This document shows positions 11,309 to 22,207 of a DNA stretch of 64,000 nucleotides, in pieces. Below the pieces are notes generated by a model. That model was given only the letters and a program-made list of their open reading frames with translations. It made no database searches and was not told the DNA's origin. Each line of letters starts with the position of its first letter. Positions within the stretch are counted from its first letter, which is position 1. Source of the DNA: Hydnum rufescens UP504 (Eukaryota; Basidiomycota; Agaricomycetes; Cantharellales; Hydnaceae); assembly GCA_014904985.1 (NCBI GenBank), contig MU129008.1, positions 62,001 through 126,000 of the forward strand, given 5' to 3'. The position numbers and the translations under genes were made by a program.

Positions 11309-12425
11309 AACAAGTCGGAGGGACAAATCCTGGTCGCAGCCAACACCCCATCCTTGGAGGGAGCCAACCGCAATGACTTGGAACCAAGTTGAGGGCAGAT
11401 GGATAGATGGCCAATGGCGTGCCAAATGAGAAAGGCTAAATGCTGGAGAGTTCGTCGCTTCCTCGTAGCTTAGCTTTATGTGACGCAAATTCCCCATCAA
11501 CCCAAACCAACGGAATTCATGTGTATCGTCCCGACGCATGCGTTCCCTTACCTTCGCGATCTCTTGACCTCTTCGAGTTTCCTCGTCGATGATCTTCCAC
11601 CGTTTGTAGTGTACAATCCTCACCGCTTGTTGAGTAGACGCCTCCCGCCAGAAACTAGGCATCCCTGTTTCGTCCGAGTCTAACGAAGTTTGCACCTGTA
11701 GCATCGGCTGTCAACACGATTTTCGCAGGCACGCCAGGATTGCCAACTGCCCCGGCCCCACCGCCCCCGCCTCAGTTAAAAAGCGATCTGCGAGAAGCGT
11801 CTCTCGAACGGAATGCGCGTCGTACATTGCGCTGGCCAGTACGCCACGTGCCCGATTCGCCGCCCAACCTGAGGTGTAGACACTTCGGACAAGCGGACAA
11901 GATACGCTGTATACTCTCCCGGGGACACAAAATAGTCCGATCGGCGTTCCAACGACGTGATGATCGAGTCCGTTCTTGTGTCTCACTCTCACCTGTCCTC
12001 CGCACTCGGTCGCGCTCGTTCAGCGTATTGAGGTCATGCACAATGGTACAATCGGGGGATGAAGAAGATTGTGGTGATCGGAGAAATCGAATAGAAACCG
12101 TCTTGGTGTACTTCGAGGTGGATCTTCAGAACCTTTGGAAAGGGGCGTGGGAATTCGGGATTGTTGGTAGTCTTGGCGAGGAGAGAGGATAGGATGAGGT
12201 GCATCGAAGGCCACAGGTAAATTAAGCAGTTCGCAGAGCTCTGTGGCTGTAAAGGAAACTGAGGACGACCCACGTCTTGAGACGATATCGATACGCCGAA
12301 TGGACGAAGACTTGAGCTAGTCTATAACTTCCACGCATACATTAAGAGGCGATCGGTTGGCTAGTAAGAGTCGTGCAACGTCGAGAGAGACATTGCCATG
12401 ACCAATTAAAGTAATCTGTGTAGTA
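11303..12425 (-). pseudogene. ARH1-like NADPH:ferredoxin (adrenodoxin) reductase, C-terminal half, broken
   Basis: Minus-strand pieces match mitochondrial adrenodoxin reductase, which passes electrons from NADPH to ferredoxin for Fe-S and haem A synthesis. In order they are 'LIGHGNVSLDVARLLL' (second dinucleotide-binding loop, normally GNGNVxLDVAR), 'IRRIDIVSRRGSSSVSFTA', 'SRIPTPLSKGS', 'DSIITSLERRSDYFVSPG', 'YTSGWAANRARGVLASAMYD' and 'HYKRWKIIDEETRRGQEI' near the C-terminus. The N-terminal FAD-binding half is absent. An in-frame TAG interrupts the protein between 'EVID' and 'LKSSSIRR' (about 12318), and at least two frame changes follow. It overlaps the end of the duplicated SOF1 segment by a few bases. 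Clearly non-functional as ARH1. Confidence 0.85.
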
Positions 12426-12894
12426 ATGTTGGGTGTTTTGAAAGTGACGACGAAGAGCTCGGTGCCATCTTCTGTAGTGCGCTTGGTGTACCCATCAATG
12501 TCATCAAAAACATTGACGAGGCGAGCTGCCCTTGAAATCACACTATCGAGTGAATGAGACCTAGTTCATTTATCCTCGTTGAAATTTTTCTGTGCGAATG
12601 GAAGTCAAGATGTGGTGACAGTGGACCGGAAATGACGCTGGCAGAGAACCCAGAGCAAGTGTTGGGAGCATCTTTCTTGAGCTGTGGATCATTTACACGG
12701 TTAGAGGAGTATAGTTAGGATTGGATGAGAACTTACGATCTTCAATTGCCCACGGGTCTCTTCGGGGAGATCAAGACGACTCCTCTTTTCCCTCTAGAAG
12801 GATCTTTTCGACAAGACGGAGCGCTTCAGAAGTGAGTTTCTGATCTGAACTATCCATGAGGGCCTTTGCATCTTTCAGGGTTGTGCCGGCCGCA
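12426..12894 (-). pseudogene. unidentified gene fragment joined to the ARH1 relic
   Basis: Reading on the minus strand, an exon starts after a clean acceptor (TTTCCAG, about 12895). It carries 'AAGTTLKDAKALMDSSDQK' and 'LRLVEKILLEG', shifts frame, continues 'RLDLPEETRGQLKI', and ends at GTAAGT near 12738. The next exon, after an acceptor near 12685, reads 'LKKDAPNTCSGFSASV', then another frame change to 'ARLVNVFDDIDGYTKR' and 'ELFVVTFKTPN'. It runs in line with the ARH1 stretch at about 12425. Splice signals and composition look like a once-real gene. I do not recognise the family, and it does not look like the N-terminal half of ARH1. Confidence 0.4.
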
Positions 12895-12964
12895 TTCTGG
12901 AAAATGGGTGAAAGGTTGATGAGTGAGCGAGAGGAAGCCGTGGGAAAAACCATTCAATCCACTG

Positions 12965-13941
12965 TTAGAGGGACAGAATTATCGAGCGCGTCCTGACGGA
13001 GATTGCCACACGCACCAACGTCCTGACACCAATTTCCAGCCCACTGTACCAGAAATCCATAGCGCTATGTTTCCTGGATCCAAAGTGCCTCGGTACTACT
13101 TTCAATCTCATTGGAGGCTTGCGCAGTTTCGACAGACGAACTCCTATTCCGCATACACTGCCCTTCACTATCACTTACAAGACTCCAACGGATACAGTCC
13201 CTGTGACAACCTCGTTCGAAACTCTAGAAGACTTTCAGTCCTACTTCTGCGGGTGGCTCTTTAAAAACCCTGTCACCAATCGCGCAACCCTTCCTGCACG
13301 CATGGCATGCAGACTCTACAGTTGTGTACCTGGCGGAGCACCCACGATATATAGGTGTTAAACAACTAGGGGTCCCCGATCGTCAAATTTCTGATAAAGT
13401 CTTCGAGGAGAAGGCAATCAAAGCCATTGAAGGTCACCTCAGTCCTCGTGGTGATATTCGGCGATTTGTGGCAAAAGATTCCACTAGACAAGACAGCTGG
13501 CGATATATCACTGGGGAGACTGATATTGTGGAATGGGATGGTATTTGGCAAGGCCCCGATGAGCATGTTTATTTCCTACAGACAACGTATTTTGTTGATG
13601 TGGTGAGTTGCCAACATCTCTTCTGTGCATGGCTTGGACTCATATAGATATAAATATATACAGAACATAGTTTTTCGAGTAGGTGCGAAGCTTGAGAAGA
13701 GCCTTAAGCATCTCGGGACGAGTGCTCGAATGGCAACTGTCTATGTTGCTGGGAGTATTGGTCGACAGAATGTGATGTCGTTGATTATGCGCAAAACGGG
13801 GCTGTTGGAGTGGTGAAGGAAAATGGGACTGACCTGGAAGTCAAGGACCCAATCAGGGGGCTTGAAATCGGGCACAATAATGACGGGCAAGTTGTGGTGG
13901 AGGCCAAGAAACGGGGGCGAAAACCGAAAGTGAAGAAGTGA
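12965..13941 (+). CDS. conserved-looking hypothetical protein with AT-hook-like tail
   Basis: Exon-like stretches in order: 'ERVLTEIATRTNVLTPISS', 'LIGGLRSFDRRTPIPHTLPF' (to about 13150), 'TSFETLEDFQSYFCGWLF' (13210-13270), 'PDRQISDKVFEEKAIKAIEG' and 'TDIVEWDGIWQGPDEHVYFL' (13375-13600), 'RVGAKLEKSLKHLGTSARM' (13678-13740), and a basic end 'KKRGRKPKVKK' with TGA at 13939-13941. The G-R-K-P core resembles an AT-hook or a nuclear localisation signal. Introns are likely near 13600-13670 and 13815. Moving between the first pieces needs a frame change near 13270-13330 that could be an intron. ATG choice is uncertain; an ATG at 12919 is out of frame with the first conserved-looking stretch. No family recognised. 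Confidence 0.4.
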
Positions 13942-13989
13942 CTTGTATTTATGACCATTTTCTTGTTATTTCTCTAATCCAAATTGCGT

Positions 13990-15309
13990 TTGCAATAACA
14001 TACACGCTACTAGCTAGTAGGCTCTGGGTATCTCCATGCAGCCTAACAGCACTACTATAATCGGTGCCTGGAGGGCCCCACCCCAAAGACTCAAATCGTA
14101 CAAGTTCAGCGACATCATGCCTCTTTTTCACCGGCGTAGTCGGATTGACTTTGAGCTGTGCAATGTCCCACAGCTCCTCCAGGGAGTGCAATGTCGCCAA
14201 AACTCTTCCGCAATGAGGCGCGTCGGGTCCCTGGTCTGTGGGCAATAAATTTCCCATCGTGGAATCTTGGTTTCAACGTCCATGACAACTGACGGGATAC
14301 TACCCACTTCCACGGTCATGCTTAGAAATCAGGCTTTTGAGATATGAACCATGGCCGTAGTGCCCAGTTCAAAGAACACGCATCCCAGAGGATCTGTTTG
14401 ATCTCGTCCAAGTGGCGTCTCGGACCAAGATGAAACGTATCTTGAGCCAGAGACTGTCGAGATTGCCCGTAGCTCCATCCTCTCTAGGCATGTCAGAAAA
14501 GCCCAGAACTGGGGTTATCGTCTAACAAACCGGCGATCAACTGCCATAAATTACTCATCGGTGCATTTTGAGAGGCTCCCAGTGGCCTTTCTGATGCTGA
14601 TAAGCCGGAAAATACGACCGTATTTACTCTGTGGGCAAGATTAAGCATTCCTATCGCCTTCAGGATAATTTTCGTGTAGTGAGAATGTGCATCAGACTCA
14701 CTTGAAACGCGCCCAAGCAATCTACGAAACTCGCTCCATGCCTCAGCCTCGCCATCGCAGTTATAACAGGGTCGCGCCTAATATAGCTCTTCGGATCATT
14801 GAAACGGGTGGGACCCAAGCGTCGGGTCGTCATGGATTGCCATCAAGTCCCCATGGCGGAACGAGACATATTTCGACACAGGGAGTGTGGAAAACGTCCT
14901 GTCTTTAAGTAAATAGATTTGAAGCCATTGGCGTACTTTCGAAGATGTCCCTCCCCTTCAAGCCATCCACGAAACTTTACGAATGTGAGATCTGCGTGTT
15001 CGTCATTTCGGTCCCACATGGTTTCAACTCCATGATCCAACACTCGGGACTTGAGCCAGCGGGCCTCCCAGTGTGGGAGTCAGAGTAGGAATATCTTCCA
15101 GAATGGAGGCCACGGTAAGAGCCACACCCCATCCACGGTGAACGCCGTCGTTAGTGCGATATGGAGATCCTGGCCGAAGGGCGGTGGGAGGGTCGGGAAG
15201 GGCCTGGTGAGTGATGAACGTGGGTCCTCCGATTGGAGGGGGTCCTTTGGACGGGGGTGATGGCGATGGATCCTTGGATCTCCTCTGTCCAGAATCGTCT
15301 GGATAGCAT
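13990..15309 (-). pseudogene. relic of the TPR/NLR-like gene family seen at 39.6-43.1 kb
   Basis: Starts 'MLSRRFW', comparable to 'MPSRRFF' of the gene at 43139. It then has 'GWGVALTVASILEDIPTL' with 'GGPLAQV' (compare 'GWDATLVISSMIRDIRLL' and 'SGPLAQV'), 'DHGVETMWDRND' (compare 'EVIEAVKTMRDGRD'), 'RPLGASQNAPMSNLW' (compare 'RPLAASENTLVSDLW') and 'AEEFWRHC' (compare 'VKQLWRHC'). The order is the same in both loci, so this is a paralog. It lacks the downstream TPR array, and its frames are broken (14100-14500). No signs that it encodes a full protein. Confidence 0.65.
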
Positions 15310-15439
15310 CGGATGCCATGCATTTGAGGGAGGGGTATTGCTAAGGATGCGAGACAAATCAGATAAATCATGGCCTATGGAATTGGGTCCATTGATTCGG
15401 CGGCTCACGTCTGCAGTGCCCATGTATGTAGACTAGCCG

Positions 15440-16105
15440 AAGTCTATCGGTAAAAAAAACACTGATGATGGGCGGTGTGTTGGCCCACTGGGCTAGTTTT
15501 ACGTTAGTACGAGATCCACAAGCAAAGTCTAGGAGGAAGGGTTCCCGAAATAATTATCACCTCGATTCGTCCCTTCGAACACAGTAAACCAAGTCCACGG
15601 TCTTCCTGTCTAATCTCGCTAGAATAGAGGCAGGGGATGAGAGAGTCCACAAGGAACCTGGCATATCATCAGTGCCATAATAAGCTCATTGGGATGAGAT
15701 GAGATGGAGGGAATTGGGCCAAGAGGAGATCATTGAGCATCACGCGAGTATGGAGAACATGTGTGGGTGAGGTGGGCACCACATGCCCCGCTGTTTCCCT
15801 TTCTATAATCCTCTTAGTCCAAAGAAACGACAAGGAAAGAACTGAACATTTTTGAGTTCGGGAAAAATCCTGACATAATCCGAGATCCAGCCCGCCCAGG
15901 ATAGAATTATAGGCATACGAAACGGGGAGCGCTCGTGCTTGCTGGGTGGTGCTGTATCTCATCCCACTCCTCAACCTGTGCGAGTGCTGAGTGGCGGTGC
16001 CAAATTTCTGCTTGGGAGTCGGCAGAAACCGATTGTATGCAAATTGGCATACCGTTGACTCGACGGCTTATCCATCTACGTATCTCCCAGGCTTCAATAA
16101 GAAAG
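15440..16105. other. intergenic region, presumed promoter of the valyl-tRNA synthetase gene
   Basis: No coding signal recognised. Short frames on the minus strand (15669-16161) lack motifs. Confidence 0.4.
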
Positions 16106-19100
16106 ATGTCCACTCCACAATCTGCCCCGCCTATTTCTGGAGGGGGGGTCCCAGACCCCAACTCGAAGAGTGCTGGTGCGTTGCCTAAACGCGTCGGATG
16201 GCCCGCTCCTCGGATATTGATGCGTGTACCACAAATTGAAAACCGGAAATCTTAGCCAAAAAAGAAGCAAAGCGCTTAGAGCTCCTGGCGAAAAAAGCTG
16301 CTAAGACGCCTAAACAAGCTCTCGAGACTGTCGTTGACAAGAAGAAGCCCGCCGTGGACAAGGCAAGAAAAGAGGAAGATGCACCGTATGTGAATACTAC
16401 GCCCAAGGGGCATAAGAAAGGTATAGTTCTCTTTAGTATCTGTGCTCAGATCGACGCGTCCAATATACAAGTTCTGCTTCTCCAAAAGACATGAGCGAAC
16501 CGATGGCCGCTGGCTATAATCCGATCGCCGTCGAATCTGCTTGGTACGATTGGTGGGAGAGTCAAGGATTTTTTGCACCTGTCATGGGGCCCGATGGGAA
16601 GCCAAAGCCAGAGGGATCGTTTATTATTCCTGCGCCTCCGCCGAACGTCACGGGCAATTTACACATTGGACATGGTTTGACCGTTGCCATTCAAGACGCA
16701 TTGATCCGATGGTGTGAATCTTTGTGGTAATGTTGCGGGATATCTACTCATGGTACGTGTTGCTCACGGCGCAGGAACCGAATGTTGGGGAAGACCACGC
16801 TCTTCGCGCCCGGATTTGATCATGCCGGGATATCCACCCAATCTGTTGTGGAAAAGCGGTTGTACAAGACGTTTGGACAGACTCGGCATGACCTCGGTCG
16901 GGAAAAGTTCCTCGAGAAGGTCTGGGATTGGAAAAATGAGTACGCCGTTTTACTATTTGTCCCAAGAAATCACTTGAAATCCCGTTATTGTGCAGTTATC
17001 AACAGCGCATTACGAATCAAGTCAAGCGTCTTGGTGCGAGTTACGATTGGGATCGTGTTGCATTCACCATGGATGAGGTATATTCTGCTATTTTGGATAT
17101 GATTTTCAGTGCATCATCACTTTGCCATGGATCTCTAGAGCCGATCCCGCGCTGTCGTTGAGAATTTCTGCCGCTTGCGCGAAGATGGGATCATCTATCG
17201 TGCTAATCGCCTCGTAAACTGGTGTGTGCATCTGAATACAACACTATCCAATCTCGAGGTACGCCCTAGATCCGTCCCTCTTATGTAGTCACTTCTCATG
17301 CTGGCCGTATCCCAGGTTGACCAGAAAAAGATCGAAGGTCGCACGCTCCTCAATGTCCCCGGGTACGACCCGAAGGAGCGAGTTGAATTTGGTGTAATCA
17401 CTTCCTTCGCATATCACATCGAAAACTCTGGTAAAACGAAACGGGTACCAGCCTTCGTTCACCTTCTAACCTTTTTTGCAGATGAGAAAATTATTGTGGC
17501 CACTACGCGTCCCGAAACGATGCTCGGGGATACTGCAATTGCTGTCCACCCCGATGATCCACGTTATAAGGTGTGTAACCTTTGTATTATTCTATATGTC
17601 GCTTCTGACTTCTGGCCAATCCTTGTCACAGCATCTTCACGGGAAATATGCTGTCCATCCGTTCTTAGATCGTCGCATACCCATTATCCAGGATTCAATT
17701 GCTGTGGATATGGAGTTTGGGACTGGGGCCGTGAAGATCACACCTGCTCACGATCCCAACGATTATGAAGTGGGTGTTCGCCACAACTTACCCTTCATCA
17801 ACATTATGAACGATGATGGGACCTACAACGATAACGTGGGACCCACATATAAGGTGAGTATCAATAGAGTACCTTGCCAGTTTATGGCAGGTGACCAAAT
17901 CCCGATCGTCAATAAGGGATGAAGCGATTCCATGTCCGAAGAGCTATTGTGGACGCGTTGAAAGCCCGAGGCGATTATATTGAGACAAAGGATAACCCCA
18001 TGAACATTCCGATTTGCAGGTAGGATATTGCATGCATCTGTCTTCTGTGTCTGGAAGTTTGAGCATTCTGTTCATTCTTCAGCAAGTCTGGCGATGTCGT
18101 TGAGCCTATTATGAAGCCTCAGTGGTGGGTCAGCTGCAAACCCTTGGCAGCAGAAGCTATAAAAGTATGGAAAATGTGCGGACTCGTGTGTTCAGATTCT
18201 GAGCAGCAGCTGGTTCCTTTATTAGCGAACACAAGCCGGAGAGCTCAAAATCACGCCAAAGGTTTCCGAAGCGGAGTGGTATCGATGGCTAGAGGGTATC
18301 CAGGACTGGTGCATCTCTCGGCAGCTATGGTGGGGCCATCGTGCTCCCGCATATTTTGTCAACATCGAAGGGAAAGAGCAGGATGTGAGTCGTCATCTTG
18401 TCTGATTCATGATCGTATTTTTGAATCCAGCGTCATGAAAGCGTATCGACGATGGCAATTGGGTTGTCGGGCGGACGATCGAGGAAGTGACTGAGCGCGC
18501 CAAAGCTTTAGCTGCAGGCATTCCATTCACGTTGGAGCAAGACGAGGACGTCTTGGACACGTGGTTCTCCTCCGGACTTTGGCCATTCTCCATTCTCGGA
18601 TGGCCTTCCCAAGTTTGTATCCTCCCTTGTAGGCTGGTTTCCTCAAAGCTCACTCTGATTGATAGACGGAGGACATGACCAATTTCTATCCAACGTCAAT
18701 GCTTGAAACCGGATGGGATATTCTTTTCTTCTGGGTGGCTCGCATGGTCATGTTGGGTGTTCATCTGACGGGCAAGGTGCCTTTCAAAGAGGTATATTGC
18801 CATGCCATGATTCGCGACGCCCATGGACGTAAGATGAGCAAATCTCTTGGGAACGTCATCGATCCCGTGGATGTCATCCAGGGACTGCCGCTCGAAGAGC
18901 TGCATCTTAAACTACAAGAAGGTAATCTAGATGAGAAGGAGATTGTCAAGGCCAAGCAAGGTCAGAAAAAGGACTTCCCCAAGGGGATCCCGCAATGCGG
19001 CACAGACGCCTTGCGTTTTGCGCTGTGCGCCTACTCATCTGGAGGTAGGTGTGATAACCGAACATATTTCTGATCAACGTCTAAAATATCGATCACATCC

Positions 19101-20396
19101 TGCACAAAGGGCGCGATATTAACCTCGAAATATTACGTGTGGAGGGGTATCGCAAGTTTTGTAACAAGATCTGGAACGCTACGAAATTCGCAATGCTCAA
19201 GTTCGAGGAGGGCTTCATTCCCGAGACTACATCCACGGTGAGAATCCATTCAGTACAATCGGAGGCGATCCCGATCTTGATTGTACTCTGGACCAGCCCA
19301 CCAGAAACGAGTCACTTGTTGAGCGATGGATCTTGCATAAACTCAACCTGGCAGCTGCGGATGTCAATAAACATTTGACAGATCGAAATTTCATGCTCGC
19401 TACTACTGCTGTCTACAACTTCTGGTTGTATGAATTGTGTGACGTGTTCATTGTAAGACAATCCACTCCATTTTTCGACAAGTCACTCAAGGCCAATCGC
19501 ATATTCTAGGAAGCGATGAAACCCATGACAGACGAATCGGCATCGGCCACAACTCGTCGTTCTGCCCAGAATACTCTGTACACCTGCCTCGATCTTGGGC
19601 TCCGTTTGCTGCACCCGTTCATGCCTTTCGTAACTGAGGAGCTGTGGCAAAGGTTGCCTCGCCGGCCCAGCGACAGGACGTTGTCCATCATGTTGTCAGC
19701 GTACCCCGTTCATGTGAGAGTTTACTGCCGCGTGCCGCAGAATGCGTAATTGATCGTGATATGAACAGGACCCTACATTTGTGCATCCCGACGCAGAAAA
19801 AGAATTCGACACAGTGTTCTCCACAATCAAAACTATCCGATCTCTGGCGGCACAATATAATTTGCAGTCAAACCTACAGGTGACGATTCTAGCCACGTCC
19901 CCTAACGAAAAGACAATGCTTGCTAGCCAAGCGCCAACGATTGTGGCCCTGAGCAAAGGCTGCCAGTCCGCGAATATTATCTCTGACCCTACGCTCGTCC
20001 CACCTGGGTGTGGCTCGGTCGTCCTTACCCCAAGTCTAACAGTCTACTTACTCGTCAAGGTTCGATGAGGACCGCCTCACTACTTGCATACGAAATTCAC
20101 CCCTCTTCACTTTTATCAGGGCCTCGTTGACCTTGATGCTGAGATTTTAAAGTGCGAGAAAAAGCTCGATTTAGCACTTTTGAACGTAGACAAGCTGCAG
20201 AAACTCCAAGTGCAGCCAGGCTACGAGCAGAGTATCCCGGAGGATGTCCGAGCATCGAATGGGGAGAAGGTACGAAGGCTGTTTCCTGTCTAGTAGTCAT
20301 CGTTATTGACTGGTCGTCTGTTTACAGCTGCAAACGCTGGAAGTAGAAATATCGAACCTGAGGCAGTCGATAGATGTGTTCACCCGTTTGAAGTAG
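16106..20396 (+). CDS. VAS1: valyl-tRNA synthetase, class I
   Basis: Charges tRNA-Val with valine. The multi-exon gene (about 16-18 exons, introns mostly 50-70 bp) starts at ATG 16106 with 'MSTPQSAPP', then a lysine-rich eukaryotic N-terminal extension '[17 protein letters not shown]' (16258). It carries '[16 protein letters not shown]' with the class I HIGH motif (16640-16680), editing-domain pieces '[20 protein letters not shown]' (17500) and '[16 protein letters not shown]' (17715), '[15 protein letters not shown]' (18300), '[15 protein letters not shown]' (18550), the KMSKS loop '[14 protein letters not shown]' (18830), the anticodon-binding domain (19150-19700) and a C-terminal coiled coil ending '[11 protein letters not shown]' with TAG at 20394-20396. 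One junction near 17853-17917 before 'GMKRFHV' does not give a clean phase with consensus sites. Without a visible targeting peptide, this start favours the cytosolic form; fungi often make both forms from one gene. Confidence 0.95.
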
Positions 20397-20481
20397 TCCT
20401 TGTCGTAGGCACCATAGAACAAATGATTACATAGAATGCTACTTGTGGCACAGTCATCGGCTGACGCCGAATATCGTTCCA

Positions 20482-21992
20482 ATGCGCATTTTTGCCATTT
20501 GGGTCATTTTGGCCCCGCTGGGTTGTCTGTCGCAAACTACACTGTCAATACCATCTGTAAACTCACAGCTGGTTTCCTCTGCGCAATCCCCACGCATCTT
20601 CAATATCCCTTCATCTCCATCCCCTCTAAACCTCAGCATCGCCTTATGCAGTGGAACGCATTCGCCCCGTTTCTTCATATCTAATGGTACCACGACAAAC
20701 GATCCGGGGATAGAGAATGCGGGGGAAGAGATATTTCTTTATGGGGGTCTCTCGAATTGGCGAGGCGCCGGACCTACAACCCTCTTCGCATACAGCGGAG
20801 ACATCGGTTCCCAAAGCTTTCAAATCGGACTCACAACAGATAGTGAGCAAAGAAACACCATTTACTGGGGGAACGTGGTCATTCAGACACATTTTTGTAT
20901 AGCACCCATATTTCAGAACACATCGATCCCGCCACTACTTGGAGATACAACAGCAACCCAAGCCTTGATATTTCTCCCCACCGTTTCAAGATGCACCGAT
21001 CGAGAACCCCACTTATCCGAATTATACATTACTTCCTGCGAATGTTTCCACGATGGCTTCACCGCCCACCCCACCTCCACAGACTCTCCTAGTTTTTCAA
21101 ACATCCAACATATCATCATCGCTGCTCCAGTTTAATCATTCTGCTTGCGGAATCACTCATGTTCCTGGAAATGTGGTTTCATTTGGTAATCCACTGACCA
21201 CTACGACCGTGTTGCGAGACGTAGATGGTTGGAGGACACAATGGGTCTTAGAGGACCTGACTCCTTCGACTAATTACACCGTATATGTCGTGGAGAACGC
21301 TACGGTCGTTAATGGTCCTTTATATTTTCTCACCAAATCCGGTTCGTCGTAATGTTTCTATTGCTAAATTCCGTATTGTTTATTATGGGTCCGCCTTAGC
21401 ATCCTTCTCATGTCCACTTGCCCACTCCATACCATTCTGTCCCGCGGTGGCGTATGCAGTGCCTATCCCCCTTCCTCAAGGCTCTGGCACCAGCCTCATC
21501 TTGGATTCATTGTCCTCAAACATCACCGATCCTCTCCTCTCTTCGATGAGCAACTTTACCCAATCACTCCTTACGATGGCATGTGGACGAGACATCTACT
21601 CCCCTCTGCAAACGTGTGCGGATTGTCAATATGCCTATCGAGCATGGCTTTGTGCAGTCTCTTTTCCACGGTGTACTGAACCAGCAGCTGCGGCCGCTCA
21701 GTCTCCGGTCCAGCCCGCGCTCCGAGCGTACGGGGCAAATAATACCACCAGATCACCGAATATCGGACCGTTCGGCCAGGATTTTAGCGAGCTACTGCCA
21801 TGCATCGAAACCTGCCAGGCGGTTACGCGGTCGTGTCCCTCACTCCTGCAATGGGTGTGTCCACTGAATGCCGTGAACGCCGATGCAGGTTATGGTGTGG
21901 GTTATATCGATTCGGTGGATGGGTATCAAGGAGGGGGGATCACAGGCGCTGCCCAAGATCGTTTTGGGAATGTCTGGTGTAATTCGCCATGA
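20482..21992 (+). CDS. MID1: MID1 stretch-activated Ca2+ channel subunit
   Basis: MID1 partners CCH1 in the plasma-membrane high-affinity calcium uptake system. ATG 20482 gives a signal peptide 'MRIFAIWVILAPLGCLSQT'. The family motifs follow: 'NLSIALCSG', 'PRFFISN', 'SQSFQIGLTTDSEQ', many N-x-S/T sites, and the cysteine-rich C-terminus 'TMACGRDIYSPLQTCADCQ', 'YRAWLCAVSFPRC', 'LLPCIETCQAVTRSCPSL'. One intron is clear (donor after 'TKS' near 21342, acceptor CTTAG at about 21397). Near 20970 the reading frame moves by one base with no room for an intron ('ALIF' to 'SPPFQDAP'), so the gene is either mutated or misread there. It follows the valyl-tRNA synthetase stop by only 85 bp on the same strand and converges on MAK21. 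TGA at 21990-21992. Confidence 0.9.
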
Positions 21993-22207
21993 TATCGGGC
22001 ACCGTCCATTTTAAAATGTTGGGAAAATCGTGGACGTGTTAGTTGGTATCATCCTTGTTGCATTAGTGTTTTGCTTAGCGTGGTATTCTCTCCAGAGATC
22101 ACTGTTCACTGTATTGTTATCATAGACTGCATATTGTTATATATCTGTACTACTGAGCAACCATCTCATCGTGCTTTCCACTCCCTCATATACCGTTGGA
22201 TCAGACA

